64,000 bases of DNA. Origin: Syngnathus acus (lineage: Eukaryota; Chordata; Actinopteri; Syngnathiformes; Syngnathidae). The notes under the pieces are model-generated. The model was not told the origin of the DNA and did not search any database. It worked only from the letters and a program-made list of their open reading frames with translations. Location of the stretch: assembly GCF_901709675.1 (NCBI RefSeq), contig NC_051089.1:4316476-4380475 (forward strand). Reading direction: 5' to 3'. The position numbers were made by a program, and so were the translations under genes. Below, one piece after another: positions 33,630 through 54,080 of the stretch; the first letter of the stretch is position 1, and each line of letters opens with the position of its first letter.

Positions 33630-36600
33630 GTTTTCTATCATTTAATTCCGTACATATCAGCATTTTATCACCCATGTGTTGGTCAGACTTGAGTCAGCGT
33701 ACAGTGACTGTGCACTTCCCCAACAAGGCTGTTTACGTATTTGCCACAGAGTTCAAACAGCCACCATTTTATTTGAACATTTTAGCCTTGTGTTCCTTCT
33801 CCATTACAGAACTCCTTATCTATGAGAAAAAGTTGCGCAGTTCTGTGTCGGCCCAGTCCGTCTTCCTCAGTACGTACGGAGGAACCGACCACATGTCGCT
33901 TGATGACATCTACACCCAAGGTCAATTGGAGGTGGCGCACGACTGCAAGGATCAAGCACATCTGGACCTGGAGGATATCGTAGGACCGCCAGGCACTGCG
34001 AATGAGGAGGCGGACACGGTCCTGGTATCCGGAGATGCGGGTAGCGGTAAGAGCACCTTACTCCAAAGGCTGCATCTTCTCTGGGCTCGAGGCGCCAGCC
34101 TCCCCGAGTTCGTCCTCCTGTTCCCTTTCAGCTGTCGGAAGCTCAATTCGGAACTCAATGAGCTGTCAGTCCAAGAACTGCTCTTCCGCCACTGCTGCTG
34201 GCCCGACCGCAACCAGGATGAGATCTTCCGCTTCATCCTGGACCACCCGCACCTCGTGGTCATCACGTTTGACGGCCTCGACGAGCTCAAGCAGAGCTTC
34301 TCGGACGAGCGCAGAATCTGTTGCCCGACGCAGCCCGCCCCCGTACACGAACTATTATTCAACTTACTCCAGGGGTCCCTCCTGAAGGGGGTTCGGAAGG
34401 TGGTGACCAGTCGTCCGGAAGCTGTGGGTCCGACATTGAGGAAGCATCTGCGCAAAGAACTCTTCCTTAAAGGCTTTTCCCCCGATGGGATCAATTGTTT
34501 TGTCAAGAAACAACACAGCGACTTGTCGGTGGCCTCGAAAGTCTTGGCGTCCATTCAGGCCAACACGGCTTTATTGGGACTCTGCCACAGTCCCGTCCTC
34601 TGCTGGATTGTCTCGCAGTGTCACAAGGAGCTGCTAGGTTGCGGAGATGGGACACCGCAGACCATAACGGACGTGTACCTCATGATCCTGCAGCATTTTT
34701 TGCAGCACCAAAGCCCCTCGAAGTCTTCCGCGGGCACCAGTTGGATTCAGGAGCACCTGGTCGGTATCTTGCATCTGGGTCAGCTTGCTTTCCAGGGCGT
34801 GGAAGCTTCCTGTTACGTCTTCGATGGCGCTGACCTGGAGACCTGCTGTGTTACGGACAAAGAAATCTGTGCGGGGTTCCTAACCCAAAGCAAGGAAATG
34901 TCACGTCACCAGAGTCTTCGGTACGAATTCCTTCACGTGACCATGCAGTGTTTCTTTGCCGCGCTTTACATCGTTTTGTCCAACAATACGGACCGCTCCA
35001 CTGTCGCTAAGCTATTCGAGCTAAAGGCAGCAGGCTTCAATAGCTCCTGCTTTGGCCCCTGCTTGACTGCGGACCTTGAACAGGGACTGTCCGAAAGCCC
35101 CAATTTACAAATCGCGGCCACTTTTGTGTCCGGTCTCCTATCTCAGAGACACAGACACCTGTGGTTGCACTGCACCCCGACATCCACCGTGGAGAGGAAA
35201 GCGCGACAGGTGGTCCGCTGCCTCCACAAAGGCATGCAGAAGCACTTCAAGTCCATCCCCCAGCCCGTTGAAGGGGAAAAAAAGAGCATGCACGCCATGC
35301 CGGGTTTCGTCTGGCTCATCAAGTGCATCTATGAGATGCGGGAGAGCAATACGGCCCGGGAGGTCTTGAGCAAGCTGGAGGTGGACCACCTGAAGATGAC
35401 CTACTGCAACATCGGACCGGTGGAGTGCACCGCTCTGGCCTACGTGCTCCGGCACCTGAGGAATCCCGTGGGAATCGAGCTGGACAACAACTCAGTGGGC
35501 GATGTGGGCGTGGAGCAGCTGCTTCCCTGTTTGCATATTTGCAAGTCCCTCTAGTGAGTAGAAAAAGACCTCATTTTTGTTATCACGTAGCTAACGTATC
35601 TCCACCCCTTTAACAGTCTCAGAAATAATAACATCACCGACGAGGGGCTTCGAAAACTGATGGCAAAGGGAATCCAGTGTGACAACTTCCAGAAAATTGC
35701 GTAAGCCTTCTTGAAATTATATTATGAAGTCTTTGGTCGAAGTGCTCCTGTAGTTCTCTTTGCCCACTTGTGTTCCCTTTTTAGACTCTTCAACAACAGG
35801 CTGACTGACGCTTGTACGCAACACATTTCTCATCTACTGAAGACCAAACAGAATTTTCTTTCATTGAGGTTAGAACAACTGGTCTTCTTGGAGTTTGAAA
35901 ACCCAGCAGACCTTTATTGTTGTAGAAGAAAAACCGTCTTTCGTTTCAGGCTGGGCAACAACAATATTACATCGGAAGGAGCCAAACAACTAGCTAAAGG
36001 GCTGGAGCTCAATCATTCGTTGAAGCATTTAGGGTATGTTGATATGTTCAATTAAATGCAAAAAAACGTATCTTAACTGCGTAATATTAAATTTGTTCAG
36101 GCTTTGGGGTAATAAGATCGGCGATTCAGGTGCAGAGGCCATTGCCGGTGCCCTGGAAGGCAGCAAAACGCTAGAATGGCTAAGGTAATATTTTTGCTTA
36201 TCAGGTAAATTGAAATGCATCTTATTTATTTGCATCTATTTTGGGAACGTTGTCAACATTTAATGTAATTTGGTAAATGACTCACAAAATTAGCTGGTAA
36301 ATAAATCAAGTCTAAATAATAAATCCATTTGATTTATTTTAAATGTTAGTTATTTTCCATTTCTGATTTCACGGACCACCGCCACGGACCCCGAGAGGAC
36401 CGCGGACCACCTGTTGACAATCACTGATGTATTGGAACTATTTGTTGTATTTTAATGACAGCTTGGTGGGCAACGGTGTGGGCAGTGCCGGAGCTCGTGC
36501 TTTGGCCACAATGCTCGAGAGTGGCACATCACTGGAGGAATTATGGTCAGTTCAGTTTCGTTGCGCACGTGCTCAAATCCTCCAACTCATTCCTCTTTTT

Positions 36601-36829
36601 CTTCCTCTTTTCTGTACAAGGTTGACTGAAAACTGCATCACCAGGGAGGGAGTGGAGTGTTTGGTTCAAGCCTTGGAGTGTAACACACGTATCAAGTCAG
36701 TATGGTGAGCACTTTCTACTTTTATATCAAAGTCAAAGTCTGCTTTATTGTCAATTTCTTCACATGTCAAGACACACAAAGACATCGAAATTGCGTTTCC
36801 TACTATCCCACGGTGACAAGACATATTAC

Positions 36830-36864
<35 letters not shown>

Positions 36865-37404
36865 TATATTATATTGGTCCACGAACAAACAAAACATTCA
36901 AGTAAACAATACAAAAAGTTAAAACAAGAAGGCACATACAATGAATAAATAAGAGCAATGAATAAATAAGAAATAAATAAATAAATAAGAGCAACATGGT
37001 TGAAATGGCCTAGATCTGGTGTGGTGAGCTTTGGTGTTCAAGATTTTAAAGTTTTTAAAATAGAGGGTTCACTGGTAGGTGAGATAACAAATAATGATAA
37101 ACGGTTAGTTTAATTTAATAAGAAAATAATGTATTCTCATGTTTAGTTAATTTTCTACACTAAATGCTTATTGACACAATTAAGCCTGCTTTGTTTTGGT
37201 TTGTTTGACTCGTTTTTGAATGTACTTTTTATAATAAATAGATTAACCTTGCCCATTGAGCATACATTGTGCATCCCCATCCTTGCAGTCAGTGCAAACT
37301 TCTTGCAATTGATGATACATTCATTTTGTAGGTTAAGGAACAATCCCCTAAGCCCTGAGGAGGTGGAGGAAATGACTCGACGTGAATCAAGACTCATCTT
37401 CTGA
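32990..37404 (+). CDS. nod2: NOD2, cytosolic muramyl dipeptide receptor (2 CARD-NACHT-LRR)
   Basis: Nod2 senses bacterial muramyl dipeptide in the cytosol and recruits RIPK2 through its CARDs to activate NF-kB. The coding exons are 32990-33412, 33506-33629, 33810-35553, 35617-35700, 35785-35868, 35950-36033, 36101-36184, 36462-36545, 36621-36704 and 37332-37404, totalling 955 codons (human 1040). There are two CARDs (about 1-83 and 98-172). The NACHT domain has Walker A GDAGSGKS (257-264, Lys263), Walker B VITFDGLDEL (333-342) and sensor segment VVTSRPEAV (380-388). Next are the HAMPGFVWLI winged-helix/superhelical part and then the LRRs. The start ATG sits in a good context (GACCATGG) and yields MAQDLVLKQR. 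Phases match across every junction. The next gene, cyld, is on the same strand and acts as a brake on the same pathway. Confidence 0.96.
33630..33809 (+). other. nod2: nod2 intron 2, in-frame and stop-free
   Basis: The intron is 180 nt, a multiple of three, with no stop codon in the nod2 frame. Retention would insert 60 residues between the second CARD and the NACHT domain without a frameshift. The donor (GTTTTC) is weak; the acceptor (TTCTCCATTACAG) is good. I treat it as an intron because the protein alignment with human NOD2 does not need the 60 residues and human has an intron near this point. Confidence 0.75.
33810..35553 (+). CDS. nod2: nod2 exon 3: NACHT ATPase and associated domains
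   Basis: This single 1744-nt exon corresponds to human exons 3-4. It carries the nucleotide-binding and oligomerisation module with Walker A, Walker B (Asp337) and the TSRPEAV segment, then KGFSPDGINCF, GLCHSPVLCWIV and YEFLHVTMQCFFAALY, all of which match human NOD2 closely in position. It ends with the first LRR, LDNNSVGDVGVEQLLPCL, in phase 2. The reading frame is intact. Confidence 0.95.
35617..37404 (+). CDS. nod2: nod2 exons 4-10: modular LRR exons
   Basis: Exons 4 to 9 are each exactly 84 nt and phase 2, so each adds one 28-residue leucine-rich repeat of the L..N.IT..G...L form. Exon 10 (73 nt) ends RRESRLIF and stop. LALFNNRLTDAC, LRLGNNNITSEGA and LGLWGNKIGDSGAEAIAGAL align with human repeats. 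The human protein has seven such 84-nt exons by my recollection, so one is missing here. The C-terminal repeats bind ligand. Confidence 0.93.
36727..36830 (+). repeat. Dispersed fish repeat, copy 2 (plus)
   Basis: TCAAAGTCAAAGTCTGCTTT, then ATTGTCAATTTCTTCACATG, GTCAAGACACACAAAGACAT and TCCCACGGTGAC match 14522-14629 in the opposite orientation. It lies in nod2 intron 9 and runs into an AT repeat. Confidence 0.75.
36834..36863. repeat. (AT)n microsatellite
   Basis: About 14 AT units in nod2 intron 9, directly after the interspersed repeat. It is followed further on by AAATAAATAAAT-type sequence near 36950-36990. Confidence 0.9.
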
Positions 37405-37421
37405 TGCTTTTATTTTTTTAA

Positions 37422-37427
37422 AATAAA
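37422..37427 (+). terminator. nod2 polyadenylation signal
   Basis: AATAAA 18 nt after the nod2 stop codon, with T-rich sequence around it. The resulting 3' UTR is very short. The cyld promoter region begins about 400 bp further on. Confidence 0.75.
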
Positions 37428-37839
37428 TATTTATTAAAATGACAACAACTGTGGTAACTTTGCATGCCCACTGTTCACAAACACTTGTGGTATTGCTTTT
37501 CTATTGCAAGTACAAGTGGTGATGTCTTTACATTCACCATGTCATATTTATCATATCATTAATATCAAGAGTTGCTTTCACTCTTGATAGTAACTATATT
37601 GCCAGATTTGTTTTATTTTTTATCATTGACTGTGGAGACGGTCTGAATTTTCTCTTCATATTGATCCGTGCTGCAGTCTCTTAATGTCTCGACTAGGCTT
37701 TACAGATGCATTTTTATGCATTTTAATTTGTTAAAAAAGGAGCAAACTTTACCCCACGAGCTCAGACTACTGTCAAGCTGCGATGCACCCTAACTACGCA
37801 GTTCCACTTTCAATGGGAAACCCGTATAGAAACAAACAG

Positions 37840-37900
37840 CCAATCAGGATCACGTGTAAGACATGCTCCGCCAATGAGCGAGCTTCCTTTTGATGACGTA
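37840..37900 (+). promoter_or_regulatory. Probable cyld promoter motifs
   Basis: Two CCAAT boxes (CCAATCA at 37840, CCAATGAGCG at 37871), an E-box CACGTG at 37851-37856 and a CRE-like TGACGTA at 37894-37900 lie within 60 bp. They precede a GC-richer stretch with a good donor at 38262. No TATA box was identified. This composition is typical of a broadly expressed gene. Confidence 0.5.
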
Positions 37901-37929
37901 TTGACACCAGCTTTCGTGAGGTCGTCATG

Positions 37930-38261
37930 TAAATAATATAGCTGAAGTACACCGCAACGTTACACTATGAATTTTGTAATATATATTTATCTAAATGTTG
38001 CTCTTATTTCCTAGATCGCGACGGTCCCCCGTCGACGTCCTCGCTGTCGGGTTGCCAGTTTGCCTCACGGTAGCCTGATTACACACCGCATAGCCGGTTG
38101 GGTAGCTCTTAGCATATTAGCATTAGCTTGCCGTTTAGGTAAGCAGAGGTGACCACAGGGGCGTTTGGGTTTAATTTTGGAGACCTTGCGCCAAATTGGA
38201 ATAATGGTGGTGGTGACGTGACACGTCACCCGCAATCTTCTCGACTAACACCAAAACAAAG
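37930..38261 (+). other. cyld: Putative noncoding first exon of cyld
   Basis: The start is not defined. The downstream border is a strong donor, CAAAG/GTAAGG, at 38262. A second donor, TTTAG/GTAAGC, at 38139 could give a shorter alternative first exon. The matching acceptor is TGTCTCACAG ending at 38805. Confidence 0.45.
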
Positions 38262-38820
38262 GTAAGGCAGGCCGTGGTCAATGACGTTTGCTTCGGTGAG
38301 AATGACCCGCGGTAGGTGAGTGCTGGCTGGCTGGGCTAAAGCTTGCGAAGCTGGGGGGCCAAGCTGTCATGTCGGTTAACTAACCTGGTGTCATTTGACA
38401 TGAAATGAGATAATATCGTGAAGCTTTTATAGCACATTTGCGGGGTTTAATCATCGTAAAAAAAAGTCTACAGCCGGATATGGCGTGCTCACTATGGGTT
38501 TCATTTGCTTGAGGGGAAGTCCATGCGTCGCACCCTGCCTTGTGTATTTGTTGTGTATTCAAATGAGCAAATCTGAGCAATTAAAGAAAAGCAGAACCCA
38601 TTTTATATACTCAATTGCAGCGAGTTGCAGGTGGCTTAAAGGGTTTATGTTGCATTGGATGAAAGTGGGAAGTCATCATTACATTCATTTAGTTATTCAA
38701 AATAACGTAACATAACACAGGGTGATTTCTACTGACTGCGTGATGGCGTTCATTGCAGTCAAGGCCCTTTTTTTTTTTAAGGAAACTTTATTTTCTGTCT
38801 CACAGACTCCAGTTGCTGTG

Positions 38821-38849
38821 ATGCTACCCTTGTTGTCTAGGATGAAGCC

Positions 38850-38853
<4 letters not shown>
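38821..38853 (+). promoter_or_regulatory. cyld: uORF overlapping the cyld start codon (ATGA)
   Basis: An ATG at 38821 opens a ten-codon frame (with a second in-frame ATG at 38842) that stops at TGA 38851-38853. The TGA overlaps the cyld ATG (38850-38852) as ATGA. This arrangement can couple termination to re-initiation. It lies in the second part of the 5' UTR, within the exon that starts at 38806. Confidence 0.6.
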
Positions 38854-48745
<9,892 letters not shown>

Positions 48746-49689
48746 CCCCTGACGCGCCGACACCCTCCATCCTCTTCGTCGTCATCCTCTAGCCCCGCGG
48801 CCACTACGCGGCGCACCTCCCTCCCTCATCGCTGTGGACTTCCCAGAAAGACCCACAATGAAAAGAAAAAAAAGAACTAAACCGAAGGAAGGCTTGCCTA
48901 GTTTGGAGTTAACCCTCTCCACTCTTGTCAGGTTCTGCAGGGGGAGGGTTGGGGGGGGGGTGATGCGGGCTTTATTTGCACTGTGCTTTCGGTGAAGTAT
49001 TGTGTTCTTCATGTCGTCCTACGTAGCTTCTCCTTATCTCTCAGCCGAGCCTTTGCAAAGCTCAAGAAGGATCTAAAAGACGGAGGAAGCCGAGAGGTGA
49101 GGGAGTGGGGGGGCAAGTGGGAGGACCCTTAAGAAGAGGAGTCCCGCTAGTCTTAATAACCGGGAAGGACGGGAGCGCTTCCTAACACCTTGTTAGAGAA
49201 GCGGGGGACACGGTCCGCACTACACGACTCGTGCTCTTGTGACCCTGTTCGGTCTTACCCTCGGTCACAGATTGTGTGTTGCAGAAAACAATGTAGCTGT
49301 TATAACCCTTTGACTGCACATTTACACAGCCCCCCCCCCCCGTCAAGTTCCACTCCCTCCACCCTGGGAAAAACTGCACTTTGGCGCCGAGTCCTCTTAA
49401 GGTGGAAGTAATGGGGGAGAGCTAATTTATTGGTCAAGGGATGCAGTTTTTTTTTTTTTTTTGGTGTGTTCCCGCTACTGGCGGAACGTCCACTTCTAAC
49501 ATGTACAGTATTTGCCCTGCACATCTTTTATGTTTACGAAGCCTTTTTGAGAGTCCGGGCCCACGACTCACCGCCTTTCTCTAAGATGTGACATGCAGCA
49601 GATTAATACACACAAAAAAAAAAAAGGAGATGTGATCAAATATTGATATTATTTATTTGAAACTAATCATGTTTGTCCCTTTTTAAGGA

Positions 49690-49695
49690 AATAAA
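49690..49695 (+). terminator. Proximal cyld polyadenylation signal
   Basis: AATAAA in GGAAATAAAAACAGG. Use of this site would give a 3' UTR of about 0.95 kb and would exclude the (CA)n. Confidence 0.5.
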
Positions 49696-49744
49696 AACAG
49701 GGTTGATGATGATATTGATGATGCTGTCAGGTTTTCAACTACTG

Positions 49745-49766
49745 ACACACACACACACACACACAC
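49745..49766. repeat. (CA)n microsatellite in the cyld 3' UTR
   Basis: Eleven CA units lying between the two candidate poly(A) signals. Confidence 0.9.
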
Positions 49767-50094
49767 CAACACACAAGGCTGGTAACCTTGAAGATATTGT
49801 AAATGAATTAAGTGGGGAAAAAAAAAACTCGATGAGGTGCTTTTGAAGTGGAAGCAGAGAAACGTGTGTGTCAGAACCGTTTCAAGACGAGGCGCCTTTT
49901 CTGGTAGTTTGCACTTTTCCAGGGACTCTTTCTGCACTGCTGAGTTCCACCACTGATTCCCTTCAGGAGACGTCTTGAGAACTGAATGACTTTTTTTTTT
50001 TTTGTATTGATTTCCCTCTGTCCAGTCTCTCTAGTGTACACAAATGTAACAGGTGGAGTTTGATGTCAGTCACATTGCTGTACATGTTTCATTC

Positions 50095-50100
50095 AATAAA
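50095..50100 (+). terminator. Distal cyld polyadenylation signal
   Basis: AATAAA in TTCATTCAATAAATGCCG, followed by a GT-rich stretch (GTGTTGTCGTGG) that fits a downstream element. I consider this the more likely main site. Confidence 0.65.
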
Positions 50101-52199
50101 TGCCGTTTTGGAAGGGAGCAACATGGCGACGGCGTGTTGTCGTGGCAGACTTCAACAACTGCTCAGAGAATATTTTGCAGTTAGGTGAGTTTTTGTCTTA
50201 CTCCTTTCGTTTGCTTTCATTGAGTTTTTGACACGGTTCTTGTATTGGATGACAGGTTGCGGCGGCAAGTGGATTTTGACTAGGCCAGGTGAACACGAGA
50301 GGTGAGTTTATCACTTTATTGTAAATACAGTTTGTGCATAATTGGTGGTTTTGGGTCTAGGTTCTGAAAACTAATGTGAGAATTTCAATTGCTGAGGAGA
50401 ACATAGTGTATGTTGGGCCACAAACAACAGCAAGTGTGTTTGTCAAGATCATTGGTAATCGGATGAGCGGGGTGAAAAGCCCGTTTAGCGGGGATCATCC
50501 TCAGTCTTGTAAACAAACAACGATAATAAAGCGCAGATTGTTATTCTTACAGGAGGATGACAAAAGATTAAGTCGTACGGTCTTCTTCCATTTCCTAGTT
50601 CTGGTTCTCACGTTGCCCGAGGAAAAAAAAAAAAGTCCACCGTGTACCTTGTCGTTTTTTTGTTGTCATTCCCATGGGAAACGATAAGTAGACGTTTTTT
50701 TAAGTCAATCAGCTTGTAATTGAGTTGACCACTATGTTGTGTTCAGTTTGTCTCGATAGTTTTTTTCTTTTTCTCCTTCAAAGGTCAGTGTAATGAACCT
50801 AATCAACAACAGCGCCCTATTTTTACAATAGCCTTGCTTTGATCACGCATAATACTGTGGATCTAGTGACCCAAATCCCCAGATAATCTCTAACAAAGTG
50901 ATCCCCTCCGTTAAATTAGCATGTTATTATGCATGCAGAAAACAGCATTGGCACCACCCCCGCGCCACACCTAGCAGCTTAGCTTAGCGCTGACTTCAGA
51001 AGTGCCAGATAAGTATTTGTCAACACAACAGCTGGCACACAATGCCCTCTTGTAGCTTTATGCCACGGCATATGCCCGCCGCTCGTAGCGTGCCGTAATT
51101 TAGCCGGGCCGCTTCTGCCCGAACAGATGGGCCCGAGTATTGTTATTCTCGCTCCAGCTCGGGGGTCCCTGGGGGGATTCACTAAATAAAATCAAAGCAG
51201 ATGGACCTCTCTGGGCTAAGGCTGTATTTATGATAAACAGCCTGTACAACCATTGTCCGTCAAACACCTTAACACACCTCCTTCTTGACAGAAGACTGCG
51301 GTGGAACCTCCTTAGAGAGAATCGGAATCAACAGGATTCTTGCTTTTAATGACTTGAATGTCATGACAGGTCTGTAGATTTTGTGATTAGAAGTTTGGTA
51401 AACAATCTTGAAAAGTTTGAAAATCATTTAAAGATCAAGAAGGGACTTGCTTGGGTATGATAAAGCAAGTAGAGCTGCGCCCTCACTATTTGGCAAGAAA
51501 CGAGACAGTATTTTCCCCTCTGGTTCACTTTTTGGCAAGGTTAAACTTTCACAAGTGGGCCCTAAATACGAAGCTTTGAACGTTTATGCAAAACTAGCGA
51601 GACACAGGTAACCACATTAACATCATATTTCTTTTTATAAATGAAAATTGACAACTTTGAGTAAAATTCACACATTTCCTACAACATATTTGTCACGTTA
51701 TTCCCAACTTTTAAGGCCTGTGACTAAATTAAGCAGCTTTCGAAAGTACCATCCAGCAGATGTTGTCGCTCCTCGCAAGCCAGATGTGCATAAATTGTAT
51801 CCGCGCAGCAAATATTTGAAAGTTGTATCTTTCACTTAAGGTGCAAAGTGCTTTTTATGGCCCATCACAGCTCTAAGTATGACCCCCGGGGGCTGGAGCC
51901 CAGTACCTGTGGTGTTAAGACTATTTTGGAGTGGGAGGGTGGCAAGGTGCGCTTGTTTCATCCACCTGTTTGCCCTTTATTGACTCCCGCCTCCGACGCT
52001 TCGCTATGTGACACGCAACATGCACAAATGCTAGAAACTTTTATATCATCTTGCCACTTGACAAAAACTGAACTCAATTTATCGAGTCGTTTCAGACATT
52101 ATATTCTTTTTTGTACGGCGTCTGGAATGAATCATCCGTTGACAGGTTCGGTGTCACTGTCATCATCTAAATTGTTTTTTTTTTTTAATATATAAAGTC

Positions 52200-52560
52200 A
52201 CTTTAATACGATTCCAACGCAACCATTGTGGCAAGTAATTGAACATATCAGTGGTAGCGGCGAGCTAATAAGAACTACTCTTGTCATGTTACAATCGTAC
52301 AATGACAAATTGATGATTGCGTCCCGGACCTCATCCGGCCTGGGCTTATTATCAGCGAGGTGTAATATAAATATGCAAATCTGCCGCTTGAACTTTACAA
52401 TCCTCAACTGAGGCTATTCATCTCCTCGAATGCGTCCGTTTATACTTGGCCAGCCCCTCATACATCACGCCGTGTCATTTTGAAAGCAAATATTAATCAA
52501 TTGAGCGTTGAGAATTGAGCTTGGGTGAATTTGTCCATCAGGAGAAGAACATTGTGATTC
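52200..52560. promoter_or_regulatory. Candidate conserved noncoding element A
   Basis: Repeat-free, balanced composition, no sustained frame. It contains an octamer motif ATGCAAAT (around 52373), GGCAAGTAATTGAACA, CTCGAATGCGTCCG and AATATTAATCAATTGAGCG. The motif density and lack of simple repeats contrast with the surrounding DNA. No alignment was available. Confidence 0.35.
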
Positions 52561-53189
52561 CTTATGGAGACTTCCAAATGGACATAAGGAAGAAGTCATA
52601 TTTATTAATAGGTAAATGACGAAGTTGCAAATTTTGGATTTTTTTTAAAATGTAAACTTTTCTCACCAGTATGATTTTATTGTTCTTAAATTCCACTTAT
52701 TTTCATAAATGATAGTGACCTTATACTTGTTAATCTACAATTTAAATATTATTTCAGTAATGTGGCTTTTTCTTTCATTACCAAACGAGTACCACCAACC
52801 TCGTCCATATGTAGATCATGACAAAGAGTCCAGTTGAAGAGCGTCACATGTGAGATGATAACGGCCCCTAAGCTTCTCATAATCTTTCATTAAAACAAAC
52901 TCTGACATCGAGTCAGGCAGACGTTTCTTATTTTCAGCTTACGCGTTAATGTTCATACAAGTCAGAGCTCATTAAGCCGGTTCCGCTGCACCGCACCGGC
53001 CTGACCATTCAGTGTCACAGGAAGCCGACCGACATTCCAACTCTGGTGTAATGACTCGGAATAATATGGCGATATCCTGCCCGCCGGCCGTCTGTGCCCG
53101 ATATCGTTTGCTCGTCATAACATCATAACGTCACACAAAAAGAGCTTGCGATTTGGCGTCCTGTTTTCTTTTTAATTGAGACTCTAGTT

Positions 53190-53522
53190 CAGGGGTGTCA
53201 AACTCATTTTTTTCGCGGGCCGCTTTGTAGTCATAGCTTCTTTCGGAGGGCCATTATGACTGTCAACCCAAATAAATGTATGAGCACCTCATATTATATA
53301 CAGTAAAAGCTACAAAACAAACTGATAAATAGCACGTTTTCAAATCAGACGAGTAAAAACTGGTCAAATATTTAAAAACAGAAAAAGATATTATTAAAAG
53401 TGAAGACAATTTGCAATTCTAGTAATGACACACGAACTTGATGCACAATTTGTCTCCGCGGGCCACATAAAATGATGTGGCGGGCCATATCTGGCCCCCG
53501 GGCCTTGAGTTTGACACCTGTG
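53190..53522 (+). mobile_element. hAT-like MITE, copy 2 (plus)
   Basis: Ends are CAGGGGTGTCAAACTC and GAGTTTGACACCTGTG, a terminal inverted repeat with two mismatches. It is flanked by an 8-bp duplication with one mismatch (CTCTAGTT / ATCTAGTT), the hallmark of hAT transposition. GGCCATTATGACTGTCAACC and GGGCCATATCTGGCCCCCG lie inside. It is 333 bp with no transposase frame. It is better preserved than copy 1 at 23963-24289. Confidence 0.85.
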
Positions 53523-53769
53523 ATCTAGTTAATTCCGGAGGGCGGGGCTGTAATTGGCAAAACTATCTGGTACTGTAATCAGACTTTCATCAATTAAAGC
53601 AACTCTAAAAGATCCGTCATATTTATTGAACATACATTTTAGAGCTTATGAAGTTTAGCTGCAAACTTTTCGTGATGTCCTTTTTTTTTTTTTTTATTTA
53701 AACACATTGAAGAACAAATGTATTTTGGTTATTAATTTTGGCCAGCTGTGGCTTACGTTCGGTGCCGAT

Positions 53770-54080
53770 GTGATACATTAGTCAAAAAAGCCTTTCCCCG
53801 AGGGTTGCCCCCCGCTCGATGGTGTCAGACGGCGCAGACAAACGATGATAAAGTGATCCTCGCGTGACTTTGACAGGCAGCGGCACGGGCCTGCCTGCGC
53901 AATAACGCCAGTCAGCGACGTGTACTTCATCTGCAAGAACGCAGTCAAACTAAAGAGCCACGCTTGCCACGCCTTCATTATTGCCAGTCGCCACTTAATG
54001 AATCAGAGAATGCTCTTAGGGCCGCAACATTTCAAACGCTCATTATTACAGAGGGCTTGACAAATAAAAGAGGAAAAGCT
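53770..54080. promoter_or_regulatory. Candidate conserved noncoding element B
   Basis: A non-repetitive stretch with mixed motifs such as AACGATGATAAAGTG, CCTTCATTATTGCCAG, CACTTAATGAATCAGAG and GCTCATTATTACAGAGG. It follows the MITE and an AT-rich patch but resembles neither. Enhancer function is inferred from composition and location only. Confidence 0.3.

Larger units (their letters stand above)
48746..50100 (+). other. cyld: cyld 3' UTR
   Basis: Follows the TAG stop and contains poly(C), poly(G) and poly(T) runs and a (CA)n at 49745-49766. Two poly(A) signals bound alternative ends, at 49690 and 50095. The longer form would be about 1.35 kb. Confidence 0.7.

Noticed and set aside
33952-34554. 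200-codon minus-strand frame in the nod2 NACHT exon
   Set aside because: Shadow of a long GC-rich coding exon in the antisense direction.
33515-35554. Reading nod2 as one uninterrupted 679-codon exon from 33515
   Set aside because: The 60 residues from 33630-33809 do not fit NOD2, and a valid acceptor with matching phase follows; best explained as an in-frame intron.
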